NCBI GenBank assembly: GCA_016647705.1
Contig: CM028330.1
Coordinates: 52,006,897-52,070,896, forward strand
Source: Eucommia ulmoides
Taxonomy: Eukaryota; Streptophyta; Magnoliopsida; Garryales; Eucommiaceae
Direction of reading: 5' to 3'
Length of the DNA: 64,000 nucleotides
The notes below the pieces were generated by a model. It worked only from the letters and a program-made list of their open reading frames with translations, was not told the DNA's origin and made no database searches. A program made the translations under genes and the position numbers. Position 1 is the first letter of the stretch, and every line of letters starts with the position of its first letter. Positions 11,601 through 23,330 of this stretch are shown here, piece by piece.

Positions 11601-14016
11601 TATCATTTAGGCGTTTATAATTTATAACAATTCTGACTTTTTCTCTTTTTATTTCGGCATGATTTCTTACCATAAATGTTGTACTACTATGTCTGCTCGA
11701 ACTATTTCTTATTACTCTTAATTTTTTGAGTTCGGTTATTTGTTTATCAAAATTTTCTATATCTATTGGGTCGTATTTTCCATTGGTTGTTTTTATACTA
11801 AGTTCAGGGTTTTTTTATTTATAAGTGTGTTTTAATTTTATTTCTTTCTCAAAATTTTATAGGATTTTCTCCCAAAATCTGTGTTTCCTCCGGTATTTGT
11901 ATTATTTTGTATAACTGTTCTTTTTTACTTAGTTGCTTTGGAATGTTATTTTTGATGTTAAATTATTTGAAATAGTTATAATCTTCAGGTTGTATAAGGA
12001 AGTTAGAATGTTCCCAAATTTCTTCTTCAAGATATTTGTTATTTTTTGTATTTATTATATATTTACTACTTTCTATGTTTGATAAATATAATTGTTTTAA
12101 ACTATTGAAGGCCCCACCACGCTTTGAATGTGAGGACTCTGATTGTAATTGTTTTGGGATGACTCTTTGAGTTAGTGGGGATGTTAAAGGTAATTTTGCA
12201 ATGAAATAATCAGTGGGTGTAACACTTGTCTTTTTAGTTATTGTGACAAAATCATTTGTTATTGTGATACAACCACCTTGACTTCAAATAAAGTTTAAAC
12301 CTATTATAAATTTATATATGTGATTTATTTTACTTAACCACACTTGTGACAGTGGATAGTATATGTTGAAGTCATCTTGGATACTATATGCTGAAGTCAT
12401 CTTCTCTTAATAATGCTATTTGACTATCTCTAAGACACTTATCATATTGTAATGTACTTTCATCCATTTGATTAGTTATAACTGGTTGTTGTAATTCATG
12501 TATTGCCTTTTTTGGGACAAGATCTATGTCTAAATTTGATTTTGTGCTTCATGTGTCAATAATTCCTGTGATGTCTAGAGTTTTTCCAGTTTTAAATTTT
12601 ATTCTGCATACCAAATTTAATAAGAAGGTTGAAGGTATCAGTGATGTTGTTAAATCGTAGCTCTCATATTGAATTTTACTACTTTGAAGTTCTTGTTTTA
12701 ATGTGTTCTCTTCTATTTCGTAACTTTCGTTATAATTGCCTTAATTATCATCGCTCTCGTTTTTTAGTATTTATTTTCCTTTGTCTGTTCTTATTTCTAA
12801 TTTTTCAATTTTTTGTTTGTATTTCATTATTTTCTTGTCATACTGGAATATGATCTTTTCCATTTCATATTTTAATTTTTCAATTTCCAACTTTAATTGT
12901 GTTTTTTCTAAATCTTTTTCTGTGAATTTTGGTGAACTTTTTAGATTAGTTTCGATTCCATATTTTTCTTTTATACACATATGACATATTTCTAGATGAC
13001 ATTGTAAACATTTGTATCTTCTATCTCGATTAGGGAATCCTTTACACTTAAAACATTTGATATTATTATCTCCTAAACCATATTTCCAGTTATGCATGTC
13101 ACATTCCTGTCCAGGTTCTATTTCTGTTATGTTCATATAGCAAAATTCATCATTTGATTCAGTGCTACTACTATTCGTATATAATAATTGTATATCTTCT
13201 TCATTACTTGTTTCTATTATTATACTATATGCTATGGAGTCATATGAGTCTATGCTTACTATTTCTTCATTTATATCTTGTATCATGTTTGCACGTTCTA
13301 TGTTTTTAAATTTTTGTGAACATCTATTGGCTAAATGTTTTTCATTTCCACATAAAAAATATCTGCACTTTATGTTATTATTTCTTTTGAATTTTTTACA
13401 TGATTAGCTTTTTTGAATTTTTCCTTTTTATAAGTTCTATTTTTCCTAAGATATCTTTTCTTCTATTATTTTTAAATTGTACATTGTCTTCTCAGTTGAT
13501 TAAAGGCAAATATTATTCTAGCTCCTATTTCTGCATTTTTATTGTTATTACTATATTTTCCCCATTCCTCTTGTGTGTATCTTCCTATTGGTCCTGGTAT
13601 TTTTCTAAAATATCTATATCCTATTTTCTTGTTATAGGCTAATCCTGCTTTGCTTGCTTGATATGCATAATCTTGACTAAATTCTACTATGTGCTTCAAA
13701 TTTGTTATTTTCATTTGGTCTATGTTTCTTAATACTATATCTGCTAGAGAGTATTCGGCTGGAGAGTATATATTTATTCCTGTCATTATTTGTCTATCAT
13801 ATTGGTAAAATTATATGGATTATTTCCTAAATCTTTTAATCACATAATAGCCTCTAGATTATCTCTTTTGTATTCATTATAAAAATTTCCTACTGTTTCA
13901 CGTAATAGTGTTTCTAGATATTCAAACATTCCTTCTGTCCTATTACTGTTTTGCCATGCTCTAGCTACATCTTGTTCCTACCTATCGATTATTTCTGGCC
14001 AAACTTGAGGCTCATA
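8689..14016 (-). mobile_element. endogenous pararetrovirus (Caulimoviridae), broken
   Basis: A fossil caulimovirid in reverse orientation. In viral order it shows a coat-protein region with a zinc knuckle (about 13.3-13.4 kb) and a second cysteine motif of exact spacing CX2CX11CX2CX4CX2C followed by a coiled coil (12771-13286). Next come an aspartic-protease-like region (about 12.0-12.6 kb), reverse transcriptase (about 11.1-11.9 kb, with an FIDDILVYS motif) and RNase H (10498-11076, with VETDAS and GTHNSLADYLS). An unassigned region runs from about 10.5 kb down to 8.7 kb. The second cysteine motif is known from badnaviruses. A movement-protein region is not seen; the right edge is cut by an LTR. 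It is broken in roughly a dozen or more places and looks old. Confidence 0.85.
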
Positions 14017-14285
14017 TGTAAGACCCTGATTGTTTTATTTAAGTCGTATTTTAAAATGTTTCAAAAATAACGAGGTAGGTGGCGTAATTTATTATTTGAT
14101 TTAAAAAGTTTTGGGGTCAATTTGTAAATTTTGAAAACATTCAATCCAAAATTGATATTTAACTTTTGAATTAAAAATTTTTGGGTGGAATTGCAATTTA
14201 AGAAAGTGTTAAATGTGAAAATTGGACCGAAAATGAGATTTTAAGAAAATTGGGAAAGGAAAGGGTATTTTGATCAAAAGAATTT

Positions 14286-14336
<51 letters not shown>

Positions 14337-16813
14337 CGTGCGTGAGTGTGCCATGAAGACAGGTGGAGAACCGAGAAAGGAGAGGAAGGATCGAGATCCA
14401 ATCGACATGGCAAGCTAAGATCAAATTGGTCCACCCAAATCATGCATATAAATACCCATGCAATTGTAATCTTCAACCTAAAAGGAAGGAGCAGAAATCA
14501 GAAAATCAGGAAACCAAAAACAGAGAAAGCGAGAGGAAAGAGAGAGAATGTCCGACGGTGTGGGAGTCGGTGGGCGTCGATCGTCCGGTGGCGTGGGGTT
14601 GTCACATGTTCGTCGTGTGTGTATGTGATGTTGTGTATGTGTATGTGGTGAGTTCGGTCAGTGGGTTTCGTTGACGGAGATGGCAGTGATGTGTGTTTGA
14701 TCGTCATCGTCGTCGTTGGAGTTTGTGTGTGTTTTTGTGTTCTGGGTGTGTATGTGTGTAATCAGTATGCATGGTGGTCGTCGGAGTTGGCCGAAAAGTT
14801 AGAGAGAGAAAATGTGGGTTTGACGGTTATGTGTGTGGTCTATTTTTTACAGTGTGTTTGTGGACGATCAGTAGTGCATTGTGTAGCTGTGTGTGCGTTT
14901 CAGTTGTGTGTATGTGTGTATGGTTGTTAAGGGTGGTGATCGCCGGAGTGGAGTGTAGAGTTAGAGAGAGAGAGAGCAGCATGTGTGTGTGTGTGTGTAT
15001 GTGTTACTATGTGTGTCGTGTGGGCGGATGGTGGGTGTGCATGGGGGTAGACGTGGAAGTGTGTGGGTTCGTTTGTCCGATAGTGCGTATGTTCGGTTGG
15101 TGGGACAGAAAGGCTTGATCGATGGCGGGGCTTGATTGGCAGCGAACCCAAATGCAAACAGAAGCCGGAGAAGAAGAAACGGGAAAAAAAAAAAAGAGAA
15201 AGAAAAGAAAAATTTGCACAAACCACCCCACTAAAATTAATGATCCAATCTCACGGCCGACGAAAAAATTTGGAAAAGGTAGAATTTCGAACTTCTTTAA
15301 TATATATATATTTAAGTGTCTGAATTAAAAATGGCGATAAGAAATAGATCGATACAGTAAATTTCATAATAAAGCGAGGGGAATAGGAAATTACGAAATT
15401 TAGGGTCTTCAATTCATGATTTAGTTATGTTTACATAAAATATTAATTTTAGGCCATGTCACAAATAGGTTCACAATTACCGGAGAATCAGAAGCGGAGA
15501 GTCGAGGGAGCTTGTGAGTGCGGATTATCAGGTGAGTGTACTGTCTTCTTGTCAAACTATTTTTATATATACATGATGAAAAATGATTGTAGTTAAATTA
15601 AATGATTTCAAAATGATATGGATCAAGCAGGTTTTTGGGTGAGTTGAGAAAATGGATTTTCGATGAATTGTGTTGGTTTCGACAGGAAGTTGAAAATGGT
15701 TTTTCGCTGAAATTTGGTGGTTTTAAAAGAGGGTGAAAAATACCTGGTTTTCTAGAAATAAAGGGTGGAAAAATAGTTTTGGTGAAATCAGACGTTTTTG
15801 TTTTAAAGAAAAATGAGAAATATGACTTTTGGATTAAAAATCCGTTTTAGAAATAGAGGGTGATGTTTGAGATTTGATGATGTTGATTAGATGATGTTAT
15901 TGATTTGTCATTTGATGATGACGTTATTGATTTGACGATGCTATAGTATTTATCTACTTCGACAAAGTGATGATTATCTGCTTCGACAGAGTGATGGTAT
16001 TGATTTGACGATACCATAGTATTTATCTATTTCGGTAGAGTGAGGTTATCCGCTTCGGCGGAGTGATGTTTATCTGTTTCGGCAGAGTGATGTTAGACGT
16101 TTATACTGCGCAGTGATTATTCGCTTCGGCAGAGTGATGGGTGTTCGTAGGAAGGTATATTCCTACGGATGGTACGGTACCGTTGCAAACTCCCGATCGT
16201 GAGGTTAAAACGATCACTATGGCTAGCCAGTGTGTGTTGTGGTGGTTAGAGATGTGTGTTTGAGATGTGGTGTTTTACTTATATTGGGTGATTTATTATT
16301 TATTATGGTGATTGGTATGATTTTATACTAGATGGATTTGGATGGAACTTATCTATCTCGCTTTATTTTCACTGCCTATATACTAGAGATTTTATAAACT
16401 ATGTGGTGTTTATATATTTACGCTTAATCCATTTAGATGTTGTAGAATGATTTATTATTATAAAATATTTTTACTAAGAAGGCAGTATACTCGCAGGTGA
16501 ATCAGCCAGGAGTCGGTCCCTTACTGGCACTAGTTAGAGTTATGCATGTCATACGATAGAGTCATATGGGAGTATTTTGAGATGAACTGTCAGAGGTAAA
16601 CCTAAGAGGGGTTCATGAGATTTATTTTGTTGTTCTATTTTTTTTTTTGGGACGGGTGTGTCCCTGTAGCACTAAATTATGTATATGTTGTATAGATGAT
16701 TTTATATTATTTCGTGTATATTGTCGTTTTATGAGTTGGTTTGATGGTCAGGTGATGTTATGTCGACGTCATGTCGGCCCCACGGTGACGAGTGTCCGGG
16801 GTGGATTGTTACA
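14017..16813 (+). mobile_element. Tekay/Del-type Ty3-gypsy 5' LTR
   Basis: A long (2.8 kb) LTR that starts tgtaagaccctg and ends ttgttaca, with a primer-binding site five bases beyond its end. Long LTRs with a TGTAAGACCC start are typical of Tekay/Del chromoviruses. It abuts the pararetrovirus coat region at its left, so it probably inserted there. It contains a TA microsatellite (about 14292-14335), GT/CT-rich DNA (14.5-15.1 kb) and degenerate repeats of the theme ttatctgcttcggcagagtgatg (about 15.95-16.14 kb). Open frames inside it at 14.2-15.3 kb reflect low complexity. No 3' LTR is in the window. Confidence 0.7.
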
Positions 16814-16818
16814 AGTTT

Positions 16819-16830
16819 TGGTATCAGAGC
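16819..16830 (+). other. tRNA-Met primer-binding site
   Basis: The 12-base sequence tggtatcagagc is complementary to the 3' end of initiator tRNA-Met and lies just after the LTR end, as expected for minus-strand priming in plant LTR elements. Confidence 0.85.
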
Positions 16831-17315
16831 CTAGGTTATAGGTTCTGTAGACTTGTCAGTAGTTGTGTCAGTAAAAGACCATGAGATAGGAGGACGTGCC
16901 AGTCGTCTAGTCAGTCAGTAGGGGACATGAGATAGGGTGTCAATAGGTGAGTTCGGTACGTGAGTGATATTTAGTTTAGTTGATACGTTGGCTTTGGGCA
17001 TGGTTGGTTGTCTTATTAGAAATTAGTGGGTGTGATGAAAGTGTGATATGGTTAGTTGGTGGATTCAGGTGGTGTTGTGTTATTGGTAGTAGAAATGGGT
17101 GGATTGCGATTGTGGGACTATTAAGAGTTGGAAACCAGCTACATCCCGGTCTGTTTTATTTTTTTCCCTTTAATCTACATAAAAAATTGACTCGAAATGG
17201 ACAGGTTTCTAGAGCACCGATCGAATCATGGTTGGTACTGTGTAGGGGGCCTGTTTTTCTGCAAGCCCCCACCTCATCCCCCATGCACACAAAACTACTA
17301 ATTTTCTTTCTGAAT
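16831..17315 (+). other. leader remnant of the Tekay-like element and unassigned DNA
   Basis: A G/T-rich leader follows the primer site to about 17.1 kb and then stops; no gag or pol follows. From about 17.1 to 17.3 kb the DNA is not recognised. Open frames here match nothing I recognise. Confidence 0.4.
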
Positions 17316-17488
17316 GCACTTCATCTACAACCTACTTTTCCACTGGATATTAGGCAGCCCAAAGATGGGAAAAAATGCATACCATGTCGCCTTGTGCATC
17401 ATTAGACTCTGCATGCAAAAATCGAAAGAGACGCACAGATTGGTAGGCAATGTCTAATTGCATATCTTGAATTGTAGTAGTAAAATAA
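17316..17488 (+). repeat. copy of the copy-C upstream flank, left piece
   Basis: The stretch ccactggatatt...gcatgcaaaaatcgaaagagacgcacagattgg...cttgaattgtagtagtaaa matches 58980-59185 upstream of Csl copy C. The homology resumes at about 22602 after the inverted-LTR block. This marks an older duplication that included the promoter side of the cluster. Confidence 0.7.
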
Positions 17489-18098
17489 TGTTGCCAAAAA
17501 ATTCCCAACACGTGTAATAGCTCCTCACGTGCCAGAAATCTCCTACAATCTGTAATCCGAAACAGTAAACCAATTAGTTCTAAGGGGACACCGGTGTGGT
17601 ATCGGCCAAAGAACCTCCAGCGTGAGAATAAGTCAGACTATTTTTTATAGTAAAAAGAGAGAGTGTTCATTGATGATACCTATCTTCCTTATATATATCC
17701 GATTTATTTTACCTAGTAACCGTCCCCTTTCATAATTCTCACCACGTTTCATATTTAACTACCGTGAATGTTGTTCATACTCCCATTATGGGTTGTTACG
17801 ACAATTACGCTCATGTGCATGGGGTAGAGGGTAGGTGAGATTATGTACTATTTTCGTGGACCTATTGGCTTCATTATTAATAATTAGGCTTCTATTAGAA
17901 GACCTTGTTCTACACTAGATCGGCCCATGCATGGTTGGGCTTCCTTAACAGACCAAATACTCTTCATCTAAGTCGTTAGCTCAATCGGCCCATGATCAAC
18001 TTTCGAACCACTTCTTTTGGAACGAATTTTATCAGTTGATTCAACCCGGCTTCTCAATACAAGCTCCTATAAATCATGGGTCAGAATTTTCCCCCACA
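17489..18098 (-). mobile_element. inverted LTR-like arm, left
   Basis: This segment starts tgttgccaaaa and ends tcccccaca. It is the reverse complement of 21942-22601 at high but imperfect identity. Read on the minus strand it begins TGTGGGGG and ends GCAACA, with a TATA-like gatatatataagg inside, as an LTR would. Its 5' (U3) end faces inward, where it is preceded by a ggtaaatga tract and a tandem array. It could instead be the long terminal inverted repeat of a Mutator-like or foldback element. Confidence 0.6.
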
Positions 18099-18104
18099 TC
18101 ATTT

Positions 18105-18585
18105 ACCAAGCCGCTTAGATCACTTCATTCATTATCCGAGCCACTTAGATTAGTTCGTATATTAATCGAGCTGCTTAGATCAATTCGTGCATTAACCGAG
18201 CTGCTTAGATCAGTTCGTTCATTAATCGAGCTGCTTAGATCAGTTCATGCATTAATCGAGATGCTTAGATGATTTTGTGCACTAATCGAGCTGCTCAGAT
18301 CAGTTCGTGCACTAATCGAGCTGCTCAGATCAGTTCGTGAACTAATCGAGCTGTTCAGATCAGTTTGTGCATTAACCAAGCTGCTTAGACCAGTTTGTGC
18401 TTCAATTGAGCTACAAAGATCAGTTCGTTAAACTTAACTGAGCTACTAAGATCAGTTCGTCAAACTTAACCAAGCTGCTAAGATTAGTTCATCAAACTTA
18501 ACCGAGCTGCAAAGATCAGTTCATCAAATCAACCAAACTGCTCAGATCAACTCGTCAGCTACTCAGATCAGTTCGTTCGGAAAAT
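18105..18585. repeat. 30-bp tandem repeat array, about 16 copies
   Basis: Repeats of the theme gagctgcttagatcagttcgtgcattaatc: about ten copies of 30 bases, then copies of 31-32 bases, then shortened ones. Because 30 is a multiple of three the array opens a frame (18036-18272) that encodes a repeated LLRSVRALIE-type decapeptide, which I regard as an artefact. The array sits immediately inside the left LTR-like arm. This is the position of the hypervariable 3' UTR repeats known from Tat/Ogre-lineage retrotransposons. Confidence 0.8.
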
Positions 18586-19232
18586 ACTCAGTCATAAACC
18601 TCAAAGCTTACCCAGATTGATTTGACAAGGGAACCAAGCTATTTTCAGCAATGTATCCAAGAATTGGTTGCAAGCCATTAAGTTGCAAGTTAGTAAGTAT
18701 ACTTTTCCAATTAGTTGTTAAGACTCATGCAATCCACAACATGGTTATTACTTAAACTTGTTATGGAGGAGTACAGGAGGAATACGAATATACTCATTTT
18801 CTAAATATTGGAGGAGTTATTTAGACCCCATTTATTCTTAAAATGTTACAAATTTAATACTCAATATGTGGACCGCTAATGTGCCGTATCTATTCCATTT
18901 CGACGTGAGTATTATTTTGTAACTTCATTTAACGCATGACAATATATAATCCAACATTTTTTTTTTTATAAAAAATGAATACATCAGTACAACCCAAAGA
19001 AGGAAGTCAGTACAGAAATAAGCGTTTCCAAAAAAGGAATATACATTACATCTCTCATCCAACATGAATCAGATTTTACCATCACAAGAATCCTTCTCAA
19101 GATATTATTCTTCTGCAGTCTTGAACTTATCACTTCTTACCATGGAGTTAGTACAGAATTAAACGTGGGTCTGAACTTCAAACTTGGTTAGGTGAGTAAT
19201 AAGCTCGTATTGTTTAAAAAAAAAAAAAAAAC
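18586..19232. other. anonymous DNA inside the inverted-LTR block
   Basis: AT-rich DNA with no gene, repeat or element end that I could recognise. Confidence 0.4.
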
Positions 19233-19533
19233 CTAATCCGACCCAGGAGAAGGCACAGAACCTAAGTCTTTAGAATCTGAGTTCGAGCGGTAGAAGTCAT
19301 GTTCTTCATATTGGTTCAGTGCTCGAACTAGATAGCATATTTTTTCTTCTTTTTTCTCCTCGTTCTTATCCAGGAGCTTATCTATCTCCGCCTTTAGCAC
19401 GCTATTGTAAGTTTTATGGAAGTACACTTGGGCTCGTAGCTCGCCGATCTCTTTTTCCACTAGCCTCATTTGACCACGAAGTTCGTGGAGTTGGGATATT
19501 GCACAAAAATGGGCAGCATTGATAGGGGTAATT
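19233..19533 (-). pseudogene. coiled-coil ORF fragment
   Basis: A minus-strand frame with heptad-like charge spacing (ISQLHELRGQMRLVEKEIG and so on), rich in Leu, Glu and Lys and ending in a Ser/Pro/Asp tail. Its upstream side runs into a nested LTR at about 19.53 kb. Similar coiled-coil frames occur in plant LTR-element interiors; I do not recognise a specific family. It is likely retroelement-derived, not a host gene. Confidence 0.3.
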
Positions 19534-20909
19534 TGTCTATATATTCCCAAACCAATTTTGGTAGTTTTCAAGTATTTTTATTGTGTTTTATTATGTTTTA
19601 ATTAACTTTTATTTGTTTTTGTGCAAAACAGGTGTTTGGGGTGAAAAAGAGCTAAAACGATTGAAAATCAAACTAATCGGGGCAAGTCAGTGAAAGAACG
19701 GTGGGAAAACGAGCAAAAATGCATTATTCAGAAGCCTGTATCCATCGCCACAGTGGTGAAACCACCGCTGCAGCGGTGAAAATGTAGAGAGTTGGCTGAA
19801 TAGACCACCGCCGCAGTGGTGAACTCACCGTTGCGACAATCAAAATGCAGAGAGTTTGCCTATTATTCCATCGCCGTAACGGTGACCATGCCGACATGCC
19901 CATCGCCGCAGCAGTGACCCCTGCAGCTGTAAAGTGTTTTTTTAGATATTTTGGCCCTTCTTATCTTCTCCTTCCTCTCCATTTCATCAATGAGAGCTCA
20001 TATTTAGATTAGAAAATTTTGAGAGTGTTTTGTGGAGAGCTCATCCAAATTCGAAGAAGAAGATCACAAAACGAAGAAGGAGAAACGCTCTCGGAGTGAT
20101 TTTAGCGTTGGATCTTTAGATAACGGCTAAGTTCCTTCGTTTCTTTCTTCATTTCTTAACTTTGGTAGTTTGTTTGAGCATGTTTAGCTCGTTTGTTATT
20201 GTATATACGGTTATAGCCATTGGCTAAACATGGATTATCTATGAGATTAATGTAATTTATGAAAATATCGTTTGTTTGAATTGTGTTTCTTTAACGGTTG
20301 TTCTTTACTATTCGATTGTGTTTACCGTTTTGTCATGTTTATATGCTTGTTTAGATATATTGAGAAATCGGGGTATGACACTCGGGAGAGGTAATCCCGA
20401 ATTCGGACTAGGGTTTAAATACAACGTGACGATCTAATAACCCGGGAGGGAGTTAGAAAGTGTGCAATCCATGACGTTGGGGCAAGACTTATGTGACTAT
20501 GTGTTCTAAAAAACGCTAGAGGGGAACTTCGATGTTAACGCGAAGTCACAAATTCATTCACTTGTCACTCGGGAGAGGGAGTGAATGAGTTTATAATATA
20601 GAGATTGTCAGATAGGTCGAATACTGTTATTGATAACTAAACGAAACCAAACATGTTTTTGTAAACGAAGTTAATCCCTAGATAATCTATTCCCTTAACG
20701 TCTCAATATAGTATTATAGTATAATTAGTTTAGTTTATTATTTATTATAAAATCTATAATTTATGTTGCCTAGATAAAGTTAGGTTATGATAATTACGGT
20801 ACTCAACGATAATCTCGACCAATCCCTGTGGATACGACAACCCTAACTCTTCCAAACTATACTAAAACTTGACCCGTACACTTGCGGTGAAAGTAACGAC
20901 GTATTTACA
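19534..20909 (+). mobile_element. LTR remnant, Athila/Tat-like
   Basis: It begins tgtctatatattcccaaacc with a T-rich leader and gtgcaaaacagg. It ends with the block aatccctgtggatacgacaa... and aaacttgacccgtacacttgcgg, a sequence theme recurrent at the 3' part of Athila/Tat-type plant LTRs. The middle has a series of caccgccgcagtggtga-type repeats (19.74-19.93 kb). It appears as a single LTR nested in the inverted-LTR block. No matching target duplication was found, so both ends are approximate. Confidence 0.45.
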
Positions 20910-21398
20910 TGCTACCAGGCATCTAGGGAGTTGGCAGAAGAAAAAGCGTGAAGAAATCCCAAGAAGGTTAGGCTTTAAATAGCCAAACCAGTGCTTAGAA
21001 AATGACAGAAAAGGCAAAACTAAATCGTCGGAATATTTATGATATATGAAACGAAGCAACGACAACATATATTGAGGGAAATGTGACGATTTCCAAGATC
21101 AAATATAGCAGATGTTTAAAGCTAGTCATAATTACAAAGTATCATCATTACAAAACTGATAAAGATAAAAATTGAAAAGACGACCAACAAATCAAACAGT
21201 GCTCAGTTCGTCTGCACTGTCTAACAGAGGCACGACATGAAGTCAGTACCCACCGAGGTTGATCCCTTAAGCAGGGTCTGAGCATGGTCAGGAGCAAGCT
21301 AACCTAAACCAGAGTTAAGTTAAGATTGGTTAGAGCTAAGTTGGGCTTGATCAGGTGTGAGCTGAGCATAACCATAGGTGAGCAGAGCTCGACTTGAG

Positions 21399-21851
21399 TT
21401 AGGTTGAGTTGTGTCGGCAAAGGGCTGATCTGAAGGAAGAGGTGGATTTGCTGCAGCAGAACCTAAGAGTTCTATACATGGCTACCGACAGCTCTGCCAT
21501 TGTCTTAGCTTGGCCAACACACTTTACTTCGAGAATTACCGATCTCGCTTCAAAGGCTGCACTCCTAAACCTCTCCGAACTTAGCTCATTAGAGACCAAC
21601 TTTCTCCTACTTACTGAATGCTGGAGGGCATTAACTTTTGTGTTCAGCTCGGCCTTTGCCAAATTAAGCTTAGATTGTTGTTTGATGAGCTGTTCAGCTA
21701 GTAAAGTGTTCTCAGTTAACAGCACACTACCGTCAGTCAAAACGTCTAGAGTTCTCGTTGAATAAGGCCTGATTGCTACTTTGGAAAAATTCACACTGAG
21801 CACAAGGCCATTACTGAAGTAGAAGATTCGAAAAAAGACGAAAGAGAACAA
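21399..21851 (-). pseudogene. unrecognised ORF beside right LTR-like arm
   Basis: A 150-codon minus-strand frame overlapping an antisense 118-codon frame. The minus frame has Leu/Ala/Glu-rich helical stretches (AEQLIKQQSKLNLAKAEL) resembling the coiled coil at 19.2-19.5 kb, so both may come from one retroelement gene split by the nested LTR. The plus-strand side just upstream (21.19-21.40 kb) has repeated gagctgagc-type words. No domain was recognised. Confidence 0.25.
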
Positions 21852-21941
21852 TGAGATAAAGAAATCGAGTAATCAAGTAGAAGAATAATGTTCTTCCGTC
21901 TCGCTTCGATGAATCACCACGAAAGTTAGGAGGGCAAATGA

Positions 21942-22601
21942 TGTAGGGGGAACTTCTCACCCATGATTTGTAGGAGTCGGTGTCGAGAAGCCAGGTTGGA
22001 TTAGCTGATGAAATCCGACCCAAAAGAAGTGGTCCGAAAGTTGATCATGGGCCGATTGAGCTAACGGCCCAAATGATGAGTATTTGGTTTGTCAAGGAAA
22101 CCCAGCTATGCATGGGCCAATCCAATGTAGAATAAGGTCTTTTAATAGAAGCCTAATTATCAGCAATGAAGCCAACAGGTCCACGAGAAACGATACATAA
22201 TCTCACCTATGCTCCCCCCAGAAACGATACATAATCTCACCTATGCTCCCCCCATGCACACGAGTGTAATTGTCGTAACAACCCGTAATGGGAGCATGGA
22301 CAGCGTTCATGGCAATTAAATATGGAACGTGGAGAGAATTATGAGAGGGGAGGTTACTAGGTAAAACAGCTCGGATATATAAGGAAGACAGATATCATCG
22401 ATGAACACTTTTTTTTTTTTTACAGTCTTAAACTTTTTACTATAATAAACAGTCTGACTTATTCTCACGTCGGAGATTCTTTGACTGACACCACACCGGT
22501 GTCCTCTTAGAATTAACTGGTTTTTTGTTTCGGATTACAGATTGTGAGAGATTTCTAGTACGTGAAGAACTGTTACACGTATTGAAAAAATTTTGACAAC
22601 A
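21942..22601 (+). mobile_element. inverted LTR-like arm, right
   Basis: Begins tgtagggggaactt and ends ttttgacaaca, with a TATA-like ggatatataagg near 22.37 kb, so in plus orientation it looks like a complete LTR. It is preceded by a purine-rich aggagggcaaatga. It is the inverse of 17489-18098. It includes a 33-base direct duplication (gaaacgatacataatctcacctatgctcccccc-type, about 22189-22255) absent from the left arm. Cellular flank homologous to copy C resumes right after it. Confidence 0.6.
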
Positions 22602-23325
22602 TCATAAACCTATATCTTAAAGGGGCTAGAATCAAATTTGACCTTGGGCCTTCTCCTCAATTTACACCAAAATATATTATTGTATCCCGCTTTAAATTAT
22701 TTAATTAACACCCAAGTTCGTTAAACAAAAAATAAAATTCTAATTATTTTTCTCCTAAGGTGAAGCTTCGTTAACGACCATGAATAATAAACTTTTCGAT
22801 ACTTTTTCCTCTTTAGTCTTCACTAATTTGAAAATTATATTTTGACATGTGTATTTATGTTCGTTCAATATATTTTAAGAATGGATTCATTTATGTTGAT
22901 ACCGAGTACTGACAAAATGCTTTATCAGATAACGAAGAAACGCTAAACATTCTGTCACGTATCAACATCGCTATTTAGTATTTATTCAACGAAATTGTCA
23001 AGAAAAAAAGGTGACCTTCCATTGAGTAGTTGAGTTATTGGGACAAATTAAATAGCTTAAGGTCTCCTCCAATCATCAAGCGCCCACACTAGTCATTTGA
23101 TGCTACCCTGCCCCCAATTCCAGTCCACCCCAACATGACAACATAACACCACTGACAGAAAACCAAACGTTTAATTTCTCCTTAATAATTGAGAATTTTG
23201 AGTGAAAATAAGACATTATTTGAATTGTTTTTTAAAATATTTTTTTTCATTCTTAATAATAAAACATGTTTTAAAATAACATTAATTTTGTATTTTTAAA
23301 ACTAATAAAATAAAAACTTTATTAC
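22602..23325 (+). repeat. copy of the copy-C upstream flank, right piece
   Basis: From ataaacctatatcttaa onward this matches the DNA at about 59185-59500 and 60515-60760 upstream of Csl copy C (for example ctcaatttacaccaaaatatattatt and gacaacataacaccactgacagaaaacc). Relative to C it lacks the LTR-like insert at 59.5-60.5 kb. No gene is present. Confidence 0.7.
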
Positions 23326-23330
23326 ATACT

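Noticed and set aside
14198-15328. Many overlapping open frames on both strands
   Set aside because: They lie in GT/CT- and TA-rich DNA within the Tekay-like LTR and consist of low-complexity residues; no domain is recognisable.
18036-18272. Leucine-rich repeat-like protein (LLRSVRALIE decapeptides)
   Set aside because: The frame simply follows a 30-base DNA tandem repeat; later copies change length and break periodicity.
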